From Bacillus sp. CGMCC 1.16541 (GTDB taxonomy: Bacteria > Bacillota > Bacilli > Bacillales > Bacillaceae_H): DNA of 64,000 bases. Shown here piece after piece: positions 28,281 through 38,700 of the stretch. The notes beneath the pieces were generated by a model that saw only the letters and a list, made by a program, of their open reading frames with translations, was not told where the DNA came from and searched no databases. How positions within the stretch are numbered: position 1 is the stretch's first letter; each line of letters opens with the position of its first letter. The stretch is taken from the NCBI RefSeq assembly GCF_003184905.1, contig NZ_QFRU01000001.1, forward strand, positions 330,519-394,518, written 5' to 3'. The translations under genes were made by a program, and so were the position numbers.

Positions 28281-28738
28281 CCTAATATTGCTTTAATGAC
28301 GGATGTTGTTTCTCCTCCGCGGTAAAATACATACAACAGTAAATAAACAGCTACACCTGTAGTAGCAGTAAAGAACCAAATAATGCTTGTAATAGGCCCA
28401 ATCTTTTTATGTTTAATCAACTGATTTTTATATCCTGTTAACAAAGTGACAATCCCAAATACAGCCCCTACGGTTGCTAAAAAGATGTGAAATACTAAAA
28501 ACAACGTATAGTAAATCTTAATATCATCTGGACCACCAAACGCTGTATTTCCAACAAAAATAGTACGAGAAGCATAAATGACAAAGAAAATAATTGCAAA
28601 TATCGCCGCTACAAACATTGCTTTTTTATGTGCTTCAATCTTCCCTTTGCTTACAAGATACCAGCCAACCGCAACTGTTATGGCACTCAATACGATAAAC
28701 GTCGTACTAATAGTCGGTAAAATAGGTAACGAATTCAT
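28274..28738 (-). CDS. ctaM: CtaM/DUF420 family heme-copper oxidase assembly protein (YozB-like)
   Basis: A 154-residue membrane protein with four hydrophobic segments (about 10-28, 42-60, 78-102, 122-142) and family-typical AHKKAMFVAAIFAIIFFVIYASR and YTLFLVFHIFLATVGAVFG. DUF420 proteins (CtaM in Staphylococcus, YozB in B. subtilis) are needed for maturation of aa3-type oxidases. The location directly downstream of ctaG supports this role. The symbol is by family; activity is inferred. Confidence 0.82.
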   Translation of the reverse strand: MNSLPILPTISTTFIVLSAITVAVGWYLVSKGKIEAHKKAMFVAAIFAIIFFVIYASRTIFVGNTAFGGPDDIKIYYTLFLVFHIFLATVGAVFGIVTLLTGYKNQLIKHKKIGPITSIIWFFTATTGVAVYLLLYVFYRGGETTSVIKAILGF

Positions 28739-28784
28739 AGCTGCATCCTTTCTCTTTTCCCCAACAATTACGCTATGCCCTTGT

Positions 28785-29696
28785 CTATCTAAAAGGGGAT
28801 GTTGGTGTAATTGTTTCTGTTAATTCCAATTCATCTTTTTGACGCTCACTCTTTGCCCACTGGAAGAAAATATATCCTAAGACTGTTCCATACACAATTT
28901 CTTGAATTACCTTCATTATGACCCCTCCAAGTTGCTGGTCTTCAACTGGTGGTAACATATTAAACATTTCTGGACCGATTGTCCCCATCGCTGCTAACAT
29001 ACTAGGTGGTACACATAAAGCTAGAGCATTTACCCAAGCTTCAGGATCTGTATACGTTGCATATAAAGACGTGTCAGCAAAAATAATTAACGCACAAGCT
29101 GGAGTTAACAATACACCGTCTGCAAAGATATACCCAATTCTCTTTACTCCTGACAATGATTGATGCTCAGGTAATTGATTCATTAACGGCCACCACATAA
29201 AGAATGCAGTAACAAATAAAATAAATGAAACAACTCCATGAAGTGTTGCATCCGTTTTCACAACATCAAAAACCAAAGGGATATGGTATAACGAAAATGT
29301 ACCATTAAATACGAGAAGTGCAATTAACGGCTTTGAGAAGAATGAAAAAAACGGTTTTACAAACTTATAATTAATAATAGCTCGCGCTAACCAACTCGGA
29401 ATGCCTAGAATTAGCAATGGCGGAATAGCAAGATACACAATTGCCATTTGTGTCATATGAGCACTAAACATTAAATGCCCAAGTAAATCAACAGGCCCCC
29501 CTTTAAAGAAATACAGCAAAACCATGCTAACCACAAAATATACTTGTGTTTTTGTATGTACCGGTTCGCTATCAGTAAAGCGAGAACGCAGCGGATTGAT
29601 TACTACAAAATAAGAAATCGTAATGGCTGCTATTATTAAAAAGAAATAAGGACTCCAAAGTGCTTGAAAACCAAAAACTTGTAAGTTATTAAACAA
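28785..29696 (-). CDS. ctaG: Cytochrome c oxidase assembly factor CtaG
   Basis: A 303-residue membrane protein of the caa3_CtaG family with about seven transmembrane segments; conserved features include HLMFSAHMTQMAIVYLAIPPL (about 73-93, His ligands) and SLYHIPLVFD. In B. subtilis CtaG is needed to form active caa3 oxidase, probably for copper delivery. TTG start with GAGGTG 8 bases upstream; a nearby ATG is in another frame. It has a separate transcription unit from ctaCDEF because a terminator follows ctaF. Confidence 0.93.
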   Translation of the reverse strand: MFNNLQVFGFQALWSPYFFLIIAAITISYFVVINPLRSRFTDSEPVHTKTQVYFVVSMVLLYFFKGGPVDLLGHLMFSAHMTQMAIVYLAIPPLLILGIPSWLARAIINYKFVKPFFSFFSKPLIALLVFNGTFSLYHIPLVFDVVKTDATLHGVVSFILFVTAFFMWWPLMNQLPEHQSLSGVKRIGYIFADGVLLTPACALIIFADTSLYATYTDPEAWVNALALCVPPSMLAAMGTIGPEMFNMLPPVEDQQLGGVIMKVIQEIVYGTVLGYIFFQWAKSERQKDELELTETITPTSPFR

Positions 29697-29799
29697 CGAA
29701 ACATCACCTCTAATTTTAGGAGTGACCAGTTACTGTTATTATACACGAAAAACTTTATACCTAGCAATGTCACTATGTATGAACATTTTGTTAACTCTA

Positions 29800-29846
29800 C
29801 TCGCAAACTTACCATGACGGAGAAATTGTCATGGTAGGTTTGCGAG
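29800..29846. repeat. Long inverted repeat between ctaF and ctaG
   Basis: Arms 29800-29818 and 29828-29846, 18 of 19 positions paired (the remaining one can form G-U), 9-base loop. No T run follows on either strand, and the ctaF terminator is elsewhere, so its role is unexplained. Confidence 0.7.
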
Positions 29847-29930
29847 CTTTAATAAAAATGATAAAAATCAATTACATTCTATTTATCTATCTAGAAAAAA
29901 TAAATATTCATCTAGAGAATCTGTCAAGAT

Positions 29931-29960
29931 AAAAAGAGCTAGCAAACATGCTAGCTCTTT
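29931..29960 (-). terminator. Terminator after ctaF
   Basis: Perfect 11-bp stem AAAGAGCTAGC / GCTAGCTCTTT, 6-base loop, TTTTT on the minus strand. Eight bases after the ctaF stop. Confidence 0.85.
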
Positions 29961-29967
29961 CTGTTTA

Positions 29968-30303
29968 TTACCACCAAACAATTGTTATGAATGCTAGTAC
30001 TGTTAGTAGACCAACAGCTAAGCCAGAATATAAGAACATTGCTGGTACATCATGACCTTTATGACTCATATGCATGAAATAATAAAGTTGAAACACAACC
30101 TGCACGACTGCAAGCAAGATAATGAATGGTACTGTAAACCACCCTGTAAAATCTTGATTGTATACTGCAAAGAATGCAACAAGCGTTAAAAAGATCATGA
30201 GCGCAAATGAGATAACTTGATATCTCATTTCTTCAGCATTTTTCTTTTTACGATAAGCTAAGTCTACTTTTGGGTTACGTGAACTTGAATGATTTGTCTC
30301 CAT
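29968..30303 (-). CDS. ctaF: Cytochrome c oxidase subunit IVB
   Basis: Small membrane subunit of the caa3 oxidase. The 111-residue product has a charged N terminus and three transmembrane segments (about 29-48, 54-74, 87-110) with the typical LYYFMHMSHKG loop. It starts four bases after ctaE and is the last gene of the ctaCDEF transcript. Confidence 0.93.
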   Translation of the reverse strand: METNHSSSRNPKVDLAYRKKKNAEEMRYQVISFALMIFLTLVAFFAVYNQDFTGWFTVPFIILLAVVQVVFQLYYFMHMSHKGHDVPAMFLYSGLAVGLLTVLAFITIVWW

Positions 30304-30307
30304 CAGA

Positions 30308-30928
30308 TTATCCCACCATTCCCATTAAGTATACTACTGTAAAGATAAACACCCACACTACGTCGATAAAGTGCCAGTAAAGGCTAGCAACATAGAACTT
30401 TGGTGCGTTGTATAAGTTTAGTCCACGTCTAAAGTTACGAATAATTAGTGTACCAATCCATAATAAACCAAACGCTACGTGAGCTCCATGCGTTCCAACT
30501 AATGTATAAAACGCAGATCCAAAAGCACTACTTGTGAATGTATGCTTTAGGTGAATGTAATGATTGAACTCATAAATCTCTAACAGTAAGAATGCAAACC
30601 CTAGTAGCCATGTAATAATCATCCAAAGTTGCATCTTTTTAAAGTTAAAATTCTTCATGTGGTACATTGCATATACACTTGTTAATGAACTCGTTAAAAG
30701 TAACATCGTTGCAACAAAAACAAGTGTAATATCAAATAGCTCTTGTGTAGTTGGACCACCAGCTGTTGAATCTTTTAGTGCTAAATATGTTGCAAAAAGT
30801 GATGCGAATAAAACTGTTTCTCCACCGAGGAAAAGCCAAAAACCTAGAAACTTATTCTTACCTTCAAGGGTTGCTTTTTCAGGCGATGCGGGAAACGTTT
30901 CAGGCGTTAATTTCTGTTCAGCTGCCAT
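30308..30928 (-). CDS. ctaE: Cytochrome c oxidase subunit III
   Basis: A 206-residue membrane protein with five transmembrane segments and subunit III signatures: GFWLFLGGETVLFASLFATYLAL (about 29-51), VGTHGAHVAFGLLWIG and ASLYWHFIDVVWVFIFTVVYL. Its ATG overlaps the last base of the ctaD stop (TAATG), so translation is coupled. Confidence 0.96.
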   Translation of the reverse strand: MAAEQKLTPETFPASPEKATLEGKNKFLGFWLFLGGETVLFASLFATYLALKDSTAGGPTTQELFDITLVFVATMLLLTSSLTSVYAMYHMKNFNFKKMQLWMIITWLLGFAFLLLEIYEFNHYIHLKHTFTSSAFGSAFYTLVGTHGAHVAFGLLWIGTLIIRNFRRGLNLYNAPKFYVASLYWHFIDVVWVFIFTVVYLMGMVG

Positions 30929-32796
30929 TATGCATTCGCCCCCTTATCATCATCATTTAAAATATCTTCTTTATGAATATGGTAACCATGATCATCAATC
31001 CATGAACGGAAGAACATCGAAATAAATGTAATTGCTAATCCTGCAATACCTACAATGTCACCCCAACCATGATCATTACGATACATGAATCCGAATGCAG
31101 CTACGAATAGACCAACAGAAATCATAAATGGAATAAACGAACCATTTGGCATATGGATGTCACCAACTGGCTCAGCTGGAGTCATCTCTTTTTTACCTTC
31201 CATTTTTTCTACCCATAACGCATCTAAACCACGAACAAGTGGAGTCTGCTTGAAGTTATACTCAAGTGGAGGTGACGCAACTGCCCACTCAAGTGTACGT
31301 CCATCTTCCCATGCATCTCCAGCAGCTTTCTTACCGTTAATGCTTGTTTTAATTACATTGATTAATAACACAATTGTCGCTACAGCCATAAACGCAGCTC
31401 CAACTGAACTAATTAAGTTTCCAGTTTCTAAACCTTGACCAGGTAAGAACTTCCAAATACGACGTGGCATTCCCATTAAACCTAAGAAATGCTGAATGAA
31501 GAACGTTAAATGGAATCCAATAAAGAATAACCAGAATGTAATCTTACCAAGTGTTTCATCTAACATACGACCAAACATTTTTGGCCACCAATATGTTACA
31601 CCCGCAAGTAGTGCAAATACTACCCCACCTACAATTACGTAGTGGAAGTGAGCAACTACGAAATACGAATCATGGAACTGATAATCCGCAGGAGCTGCAG
31701 CGTTCATAATACCTGTTACCCCACCCATTACGAAAGAAGGGATAAAGGCTACTGCATACAACATTGGAACTGTAAACTTGATACTACCGCCCCAAAGGGT
31801 TAGTAGCCAGTTAAAGATTTTAATACCTGTAGGAACAGCAATTGCCATTGTTGCTACCGCAAAGATTGCATTTGCAATTGGGCCTAATCCTGTTGTAAAC
31901 ATGTGGTGAGCCCACACCATGAATCCTAAGAACCCGATTAATACAGTTGCAAATACCATTGAAGAGTATCCGAACAGTCGTTTTCTTGAGAATGTAGATA
32001 AAATTTCCGAGAAAATACCGAACGCTGGAAGTACTAATATGTATACTTCAGGATGTCCGAAAATCCAGAATAAATGCTCCCAAATGATTGTGTTACCACC
32101 CATTGTCGGATCAAAGAAATTTGCACCGAATAAACGGTCAAAGATTAATAAGAATAATCCTACTGTTAATGGTGGGAATGCAAATAAGATAAGAGCAGAC
32201 GCTACAAATGTCGACCAAGTAAACAATGGCATACGCATGTAAGTCATACCTGGAGCGCGCATGTTAATAATTGTTACAAGGAAGTTGATACCACCAATTA
32301 AGGTTCCAGCACCAGAAATCTGTAAACCTAATGCGTAAAAGTCAATACCATGACCTGGAGAAGCTAATGATAAAGATGCGTAAGATGTCCACCCAGCATC
32401 AGGTGCTCCCCCTAAGAACCAACTTAGATTTAAGAAAACTCCACCTGCAAAGAATAACCAAAAACCTAGTGAGTTTAAGAATGGAAATGCAACATCACGT
32501 GCCCCTATTTGAAGAGGTACAACCGCATTCATTAATGCAAATAAAAGCGGCATCGCTGCAAGGAAGATCATGGTTGTTCCGTGCATTGTTAAAATTTCAT
32601 TGTAAAGACCAGCACTAACAAAATCGTTATCTGGTACCGCAAGTTGAATACGAATAAATAAAGCCTCTATACCACCTACAAGGAAGAAAAACCCACCTGA
32701 TATTAAATAAAGGATGGCAATTTTCTTATGGTCTACAGTTGTAAGGTAATCCCACACTGTAGCTCCAAAGCCTTGTTTCTTAGATTGCGTACTCAC
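30928..32796 (-). CDS. ctaD: Cytochrome c oxidase subunit I
   Basis: Catalytic subunit holding low-spin heme a and the heme a3-CuB centre where oxygen is reduced with proton pumping. The 622-residue product has about 14 transmembrane helices; visible ligands include MHGTTMIFLA (heme a His), WIFGHPEVYILVLPAFGIFSE with the His-Tyr cross-link pair, AHHMFTTG (CuB His pair) and VAHFHYVIVGG (heme a3 and a His). Length equals that of B. subtilis CtaD. Needs heme A from CtaA and heme O synthase. Confidence 0.97.
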   Translation of the reverse strand: MSTQSKKQGFGATVWDYLTTVDHKKIAILYLISGGFFFLVGGIEALFIRIQLAVPDNDFVSAGLYNEILTMHGTTMIFLAAMPLLFALMNAVVPLQIGARDVAFPFLNSLGFWLFFAGGVFLNLSWFLGGAPDAGWTSYASLSLASPGHGIDFYALGLQISGAGTLIGGINFLVTIINMRAPGMTYMRMPLFTWSTFVASALILFAFPPLTVGLFLLIFDRLFGANFFDPTMGGNTIIWEHLFWIFGHPEVYILVLPAFGIFSEILSTFSRKRLFGYSSMVFATVLIGFLGFMVWAHHMFTTGLGPIANAIFAVATMAIAVPTGIKIFNWLLTLWGGSIKFTVPMLYAVAFIPSFVMGGVTGIMNAAAPADYQFHDSYFVVAHFHYVIVGGVVFALLAGVTYWWPKMFGRMLDETLGKITFWLFFIGFHLTFFIQHFLGLMGMPRRIWKFLPGQGLETGNLISSVGAAFMAVATIVLLINVIKTSINGKKAAGDAWEDGRTLEWAVASPPLEYNFKQTPLVRGLDALWVEKMEGKKEMTPAEPVGDIHMPNGSFIPFMISVGLFVAAFGFMYRNDHGWGDIVGIAGLAITFISMFFRSWIDDHGYHIHKEDILNDDDKGANA

Positions 32797-32840
32797 GGCT
32801 TAACCTCCCTTTCTATAAATCTCTATGACTTATTCGAGAA

Positions 32841-33896
32841 TTACTTTTCTTTTAGACCTTTTAAATATTCTGTTAATTGATCTAACTCTTCATCACTTAA
32901 TTCAGGATATGTACCTGTCATTTTGTTACCTGGTTTTAATGTTTCAGGATCTTTTAACCACTGTTTTAGATTTTCATCATTATGATCTAAAATACCAGCG
33001 ATTTTCTCACGATCTGCAAAACCAGCTAAGTTTGGTGCCTGACGAGCTTGTTCTGGACGACCATCTTGTGCTTCAACTGCGTGACAGCCAATACAGCTTT
33101 GATTAAAGATTTCTTCACCTGCTTGTGCAACTTCTGTTGTCACTTCAGGTTTAGCATCTTTCAAGTTTGCTACCCAAGCATCGTATTCTTCTTGAGGAAG
33201 CGCTCGCACTTTAAAGTCCATTAAAGCATGTGAAGGACCACATAGCTCTGCACATTTTCCGTAGAATACACCACCAGCTTTTTCAGCTCTCTCAGAATCG
33301 AATACTAACCAGAATTTATTCTCGTTATCAGTGTTTGTGTCTAACTTTCCACCCACTGAAGGAATCCAAAATGAGTGCTTTACATCAGATGCTTTTACAT
33401 TGAAGTAGACTTTTTTATCTGTTGGGACAACTAAATCTTGTGACGTGATAATTCCTTCATTTGGATATTCAAACTCCCACCAGTAAAGGTTGGCACGCAC
33501 ATTGACAACCATTGCATCTTTCTTTTCCATTCCCTTTACATCAGCCAATTTAAATGTATCCATGACTGTTGGTACTGTTAATACAATTAGTAATAGAATC
33601 GGAATAACAGTCCAGATGATTTCTAGTTTGTGACTTCCTTCCACTTGCTTTGGAATGACATTCTCTTCGCCTTTACGACGACGGAAGCGCACAACTACAT
33701 AAACGAAGATAATGGAAACTATAATGATAACCAGAACCATTATCGCAGTACTTAAAAGCATTAATGAGTACTGCATGTCTGCTACTTCACCAGCTGGTCG
33801 TAACGTTGATAAGAACGGTTTACCACATCCAGCCAATAAAAGCGCTATCATGCTAAACAAAGACAATATGCGCCACTTTGGTAGCCTTTTTTTCAT
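32841..33896 (-). CDS. ctaC: Cytochrome c oxidase subunit II with fused cytochrome c domain
   Basis: A 351-residue lipoprotein subunit: lipobox LLLAGC (about 19-24), two transmembrane segments (about 45-70 and 92-112), the cupredoxin domain with CuA ligands in GKCAELCGPSHALM, and a C-terminal cytochrome c domain with CIGCH (about 268-272) and a downstream Met ligand (NKMTGTYP). The fused heme c domain marks it as caa3-type, which accepts electrons from cytochrome c. First intact gene of the leftward operon; the preceding gene is the broken ctaB. Confidence 0.97.
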   Translation of the reverse strand: MKKRLPKWRILSLFSMIALLLAGCGKPFLSTLRPAGEVADMQYSLMLLSTAIMVLVIIIVSIIFVYVVVRFRRRKGEENVIPKQVEGSHKLEIIWTVIPILLLIVLTVPTVMDTFKLADVKGMEKKDAMVVNVRANLYWWEFEYPNEGIITSQDLVVPTDKKVYFNVKASDVKHSFWIPSVGGKLDTNTDNENKFWLVFDSERAEKAGGVFYGKCAELCGPSHALMDFKVRALPQEEYDAWVANLKDAKPEVTTEVAQAGEEIFNQSCIGCHAVEAQDGRPEQARQAPNLAGFADREKIAGILDHNDENLKQWLKDPETLKPGNKMTGTYPELSDEELDQLTEYLKGLKEK

Positions 33897-33899
33897 AGC

Positions 33900-34262
33900 T
33901 TATTCAAACCCCTCTTTCATTGATGTAATTTTACCGTTTGTAAGGACAATCCTACACACAGCAAAACATGAAATTCCTTCTATAAAATAAATTCTAAGTA
34001 GAAGAAATACCCAACCAATAATATGTAAGTTTCCACCAATTGCAGACCTACTAATTAGCGGAGGTACTGCACATGATACACTACCTACTACAGTGTTCAT
34101 TTTATATTGACGCTTTGATCACATTACCTAAATACAGGTGTTTAATAGCTACTTGTTTAATTCAAGTTGCTGTTACATTTATGATCGTAAGCATTAATAC
34201 ACTCGTTAGAGTAAAACCTATCCCTAGTCGCATAAGACTGTTCATTAAGAACTTCATATTCT
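33900..34262 (-). pseudogene. ctaB: Remnant of ctaB (protoheme IX farnesyltransferase, heme O synthase)
   Basis: The best-preserved part reads SKRQYKMNTVVGSVSCAVPP, matching the KRR...NTVVGSVSGAVPPLIGW block of CtaB, then continues LISRSAIGGNLHIIGWVF. In-frame stops precede it (34100-34130), conserved residues are altered (GAVPPLIGW to CAVPPLISR), and the WQIPHFLALAI block is decayed. A second piece upstream in another frame, RLGIGFTLTSVLMLTIINVT, resembles the preceding CtaB helix. The N-terminal half and the catalytic Asp-rich regions are gone. It lies exactly at the ctaA/ctaB-ctaC position of Bacillus. Confidence 0.85.
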
Positions 34263-34742
34263 GTTTTTCAATATAGAAAATTGAAGGCGTTTCCACATAA
34301 CGTATACATAAAAATACAATTCCAAAAAATAACTTATATTGTATATTAGAACATGTTTCTCCTGTCTATTAAAACACATTTTTCGGTAATTTTGTGAAAA
34401 AAATATGAAAAATATATGGATTTTTTTTGTCACATGACTGAATTTACACTCTGTTACTTGATTCTTTTATATAATTAACAATAGAATGAATGAGTGTGTG
34501 TTGTAAACAATATTTGTATAGTGTTAACTTAATCTAGCAACAATTTGTGTACTTTTCTATTTAACTACTTTTCACTATAATAACATATGAAATTCCTTTT
34601 CATTGTTAAAATAACAAAAATTTTCCTATCAAAACATTTTCTTCGCCGATTTCACTGTTTTGTACTTTTACTGATATAATATTACAGGGCGATTTATTTA
34701 ACGTATGATTTATTTATTATAAGACTTAGGACGGTGAGTGGT
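34263..34742. other. Very AT-rich divergent region between ctaA and the ctaB remnant
   Basis: No gene seen. It should hold the leftward promoter for ctaCDEF and the rightward ctaA promoter. TTTTGTGAAAAAAA near 34391 resembles the ResD-type TTTGTGAAT word known upstream of B. subtilis cta genes, but one near match in such AT-rich DNA is weak evidence. Confidence 0.4.
34672..34680 (+). promoter_or_regulatory. Extended -10 promoter element for ctaA
   Basis: TGATATAAT (extended -10) with only a poor -35 match 17-18 bases upstream, consistent with activator-dependent transcription. It lies about 60 bases before the ctaA start. Confidence 0.5.
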
Positions 34743-35675
34743 TTGCGACGTGGATTAAAATGGCTCTCTGTAGCCTCAACTATAGTTATGCTACTTGTTT
34801 TATTAGGTGGTGCACTCGTTACAAAAACAGAATCAGGAGCTGGATGTGGGGATTCATGGCCGCTATGTCATGGAGAACTTATCCCTAGTAACATTACTCC
34901 TGAGCTTGTTATTGAATTAAGTCACCGTGTTATTTCTGGTGGTGCAGGGCTATTAATTTTAGCTCTTTCAGTCTGGTCATGGATCGCACTTGGACATGTA
35001 AGAGAAGTAAAACCTTTAGCTTTTATCTCATTCTTTTTCCTTGTTTTACAGGGCTTAATTGGTGCTGCTGCTGTTATGTGGGGACAATCTGATGCAGTAT
35101 TAGCACTTCACTTTGGTATATCACTTGTATCATTTGCATCTATCTTACTATTGACACTTATTATCTTTGAAGTGGACAAAAAATTTGATGCTAACTCTGT
35201 GAAGGTTGCGCCTAGAATGAAGTTTCACATTTATGGCATCATTTTATATAGTTACCTTGTTGTTTACACAGGTGCTCTTGTTCGACATATGAATGCTAGT
35301 CTTGCTTGCCCATCGTGGCCGTTATGCTCAAAAGCTGGTATGCCCACACAAATGCATGAGTGGATTCAGATGGGACATCGCTTTGCAGCCGGCTTAATCT
35401 TTGTTTGGATTTTAATTGCATTTGTTCATGCTTTTAAGCATTATCGTAATCAAAAGACTATTTACTACGGCTGGATGATTGCACTTATTTTAGTCTCATT
35501 ACAAGTTGTATCTGGTGCCCTTGTTGTATTTACAAAACTAAATTTATTTATCGCACTTGGACATGCTTTATTTATCTCTTGTCTCTTTGGAGTATTGAGT
35601 TACTTAGCATTGATGGCAACACGTAGTAAATATAATGAAGGAACACTTAATCAAGATCATACTATATCAAAATAA
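34743..35675 (+). CDS. ctaA: Heme A synthase
   Basis: Oxidises heme O to heme A in the membrane. The 310-residue product has eight transmembrane segments in two homologous halves; heme-ligand histidines are visible in [26 protein letters not shown] and ALGHALFI, and paired cysteines in GCGDSWPLC (first extracellular loop) and ACPSWPLC (second). The TTG at 34743 aligns with the family start; a GTG at 34734 is the alternative. Divergent from ctaC as in Bacillus, but the heme O synthase that feeds it is broken here. Confidence 0.95.
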   Translation: MRRGLKWLSVASTIVMLLVLLGGALVTKTESGAGCGDSWPLCHGELIPSNITPELVIELSHRVISGGAGLLILALSVWSWIALGHVREVKPLAFISFFFLVLQGLIGAAAVMWGQSDAVLALHFGISLVSFASILLLTLIIFEVDKKFDANSVKVAPRMKFHIYGIILYSYLVVYTGALVRHMNASLACPSWPLCSKAGMPTQMHEWIQMGHRFAAGLIFVWILIAFVHAFKHYRNQKTIYYGWMIALILVSLQVVSGALVVFTKLNLFIALGHALFISCLFGVLSYLALMATRSKYNEGTLNQDHTISK

Positions 35676-35710
35676 AAAAACGAGAAAGGCATCGCCTTTC
35701 TCGTTTTTTT
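35674..35710. terminator. Bidirectional terminator between ctaA and pycA
   Basis: Perfect 17-base arms (AAAAAAACGAGAAAGGC and its complement) with a 3-base loop. Shared by the two convergent genes. Confidence 0.9.
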
Positions 35711-35716
35711 ATTTCA

Positions 35717-38700
35717 TTAAGACTTTGTTACTTCAATTAGTAAGTCACCTGGTTGAATCGCCTCACCGTTTGATACGTGAATATCTTTTACAATACCTTC
35801 AAACGGTGCTTGAACCGTTGTTTCCATCTTCATCGCTTCTGTAATCATAAGATGATCACCTTTTGATACTTTTTCCCCTTTTTCGACCAGGACTTTAATA
35901 ACTGTACCTGGCATTGAAGCTCCAATGTGGTTCTCGTTTCCTTTGTCAGCTTTCGCTTTTGTCGTCACAGTTGTTTTGATACTTTCATCTTTAATGACCA
36001 CTTCACGAGGTTGTCCATTTAATTCAAAGTACACAGTACGCGTTCCGTCCGCTTGTGGTTGACCAATTGATAAAAGTTTAACAATTAATGTTTTTCCTTT
36101 TTCAATCTCAATCTCCACTTCTTCTCCTAAGCGCATACCATATAAGAATGTCGGTGTATCTAGAACTGAAATATTTCCATACATCTCTACCGCTTTGTTG
36201 TAATCCATAAATACTTTTGGATACAACGCATAGGCAAGTGCATCAAAGCTCGTGACCTGACGATTTAATGAGTGGAATAGTGTTTCTTTTACTTCATTAA
36301 AATCAACAGATTCAAGAAGTTCTCCTGGTCTTACAGTAAGAGGCTCTCTCCCCTTTAAAATGATACGTTGTAACTCTTTAGGAAAGCCACCATGTGGTTG
36401 TCCTAAGTATCCTTCAAAAAGTTCAATAACAGAATCTGGGAAGTCTAGTGTTTCACCACGATCGTAAATATCATCTTCTGTTAAGTTGTTTTGTACCATA
36501 AATAAAGCCATATCACCTACTACTTTTGAAGAAGGTGTTACTTTTACGATATCACCAAACAACTCGTTAACACGCGAATACATGTCTTTTACTTCATCCC
36601 AACGCTCGCCAAGTCCAACTGCTTTTGCTTGCTGTTGAAGGTTACTATATTGCCCTCCTGGCATCTCATGTACATACACTTCTGTGTGAGGGGCATTCAT
36701 TCCACTTTCAAAGTCTTGATAATACTTTCGAACATCTTCCCAATAGTGAGAAAGCTGCTCTAACCCGTTAATGTCGATATTTGGTTTGCGATCTGTGCCT
36801 TCTAGTGCATAATACAGCGAATTTGCACTTGGCTGAGAAGTTAAACCAGCCATTGAGCTAACTGCTACATCAACAATATCGACTCCTGCCTCAATCGCTT
36901 TTGCATACATAAAAATTCCGTTTCCACTTGTATCATGCGTATGGAGGTGAATTGGGATATCAATTGTTTCTTTTAAAGCTGAGACTAAGTCATAAGCTGC
37001 TTGTGGCTTCAATAACCCAGCCATGTCTTTAATGCCTAATACATGTGCACCGGATTGTTCTAGTTCTTTTGCTAACTGTGTATAGTACGTTAAGTCGTAT
37101 TTACGACGAGTCGGATCTAAAATATCTCCTGTATAACACATCGTTGCTTCCGCAATTTTATTATGCTGACGTACAGAATCAATAGCAAGTGTCATTCCTT
37201 GTACCCAGTTTAAGCTGTCAAAAATTCGGAATACATCAATTCCTGCTAAAGCTGACTTTTCAACAAACTGTTTAATGACATTGTCAGGGTAGTTTTTATA
37301 CCCAACGGCATTTGATGCACGAAGTAACATTTGAAATAACACATTTGGTGATTGCTCACGTAAAGATAACAATCGATCCCATGGGTCTTCTTTTAAAAAG
37401 CGATACGAAACGTCAAATGTTGCTCCTCCCCACATTTCCATCGAAAATAAGTTTGGAAGTAAACGTGATGTTGGATTTGCAATCTTCTCTAAATCATGTG
37501 TACGAACTCGTGTCGCCAACAATGATTGATGTGCGTCACGGAACGTTGTATCCGTTAATAACACTTCTTTTTGTTCTTTAATCCATTTCACTAAACCATC
37601 TGGACCTTGTTCATCTAAAATTTGCTTTGTACCAGCTGGCACCTTTTCATTTACATTAACCAATGGAATTCGTGGCTTTGCAAAAACAGGCTTTTTCTTT
37701 TTCGTTACACCAGGGAAACCATTAATCGTTACATCCCCAATGTACGTTAACATCTTTGTTCCACGATCTTTACGTTTTGGAAACACAAATAATTCTGGTG
37801 ACGTATCAATAAATGATGTATCATACGTACCGGTTAAAAACTTCTCATGCTTCACAACATTCTCAAGAAATGGAATATTTGTTTTAATCCCACGAATACG
37901 AAACTCTTTTAAGTTACGCACCATCTTTGATGCTGCTTGATCAAACGTTAAAGCCCATGTTGTTACTTTTACAAGTAATGAATCGTAATATGGAGTAATT
38001 ACAGCACCTTGAAAACTATTACCTGTATCTAAACGAACTCCAAAACCTCCACCTGAACGATAAGCCATAATTTTACCTGTGTCTGGCATAAAGTTGTTTA
38101 ATGGATCCTCTGTCGTTACACGCGACTGAATCGCATAACCATGTAAGTGAATATCCTCTTGCTTTGGAATCGATAATTCTTTACTATACAGTTCAAATCC
38201 ATCTGCAATTAAAATTTGCGACTGTACGATGTCGATACCCGTAATCATTTCAGTAATTGTATGCTCTACTTGTACACGAGGGTTCACTTCGATAAAGTAG
38301 AAATTTTCTCCTGCTACTAAGAACTCCACTGTCCCTGCATTTATGTATTGAACATTCTCCATTAATGCAACGGCTGCTTCGCAAATGCGGTCACGAAGAT
38401 CTGAACTTAACGAGATACTAGGTGCTACTTCTACTACTTTTTGGTGACGACGCTGTACAGAACAATCACGCTCATATAAGTGAACAATATTCCCTTGTTG
38501 ATCTCCTAAAATTTGAACCTCAATATGTTTAGGGTTTTCAACAAATTTCTCTACATATACTTCATCACTACCAAATGCGGCTTTAGCTTCTGAGCGAGCA
38601 CGTTCATAAGCTTCTTTAAGACCCGCTTTGTTTCGAACGATACGCATTCCACGACCACCACCACCAAGAGCAGCTTTGATCATCAATGGATAGCCATGTT

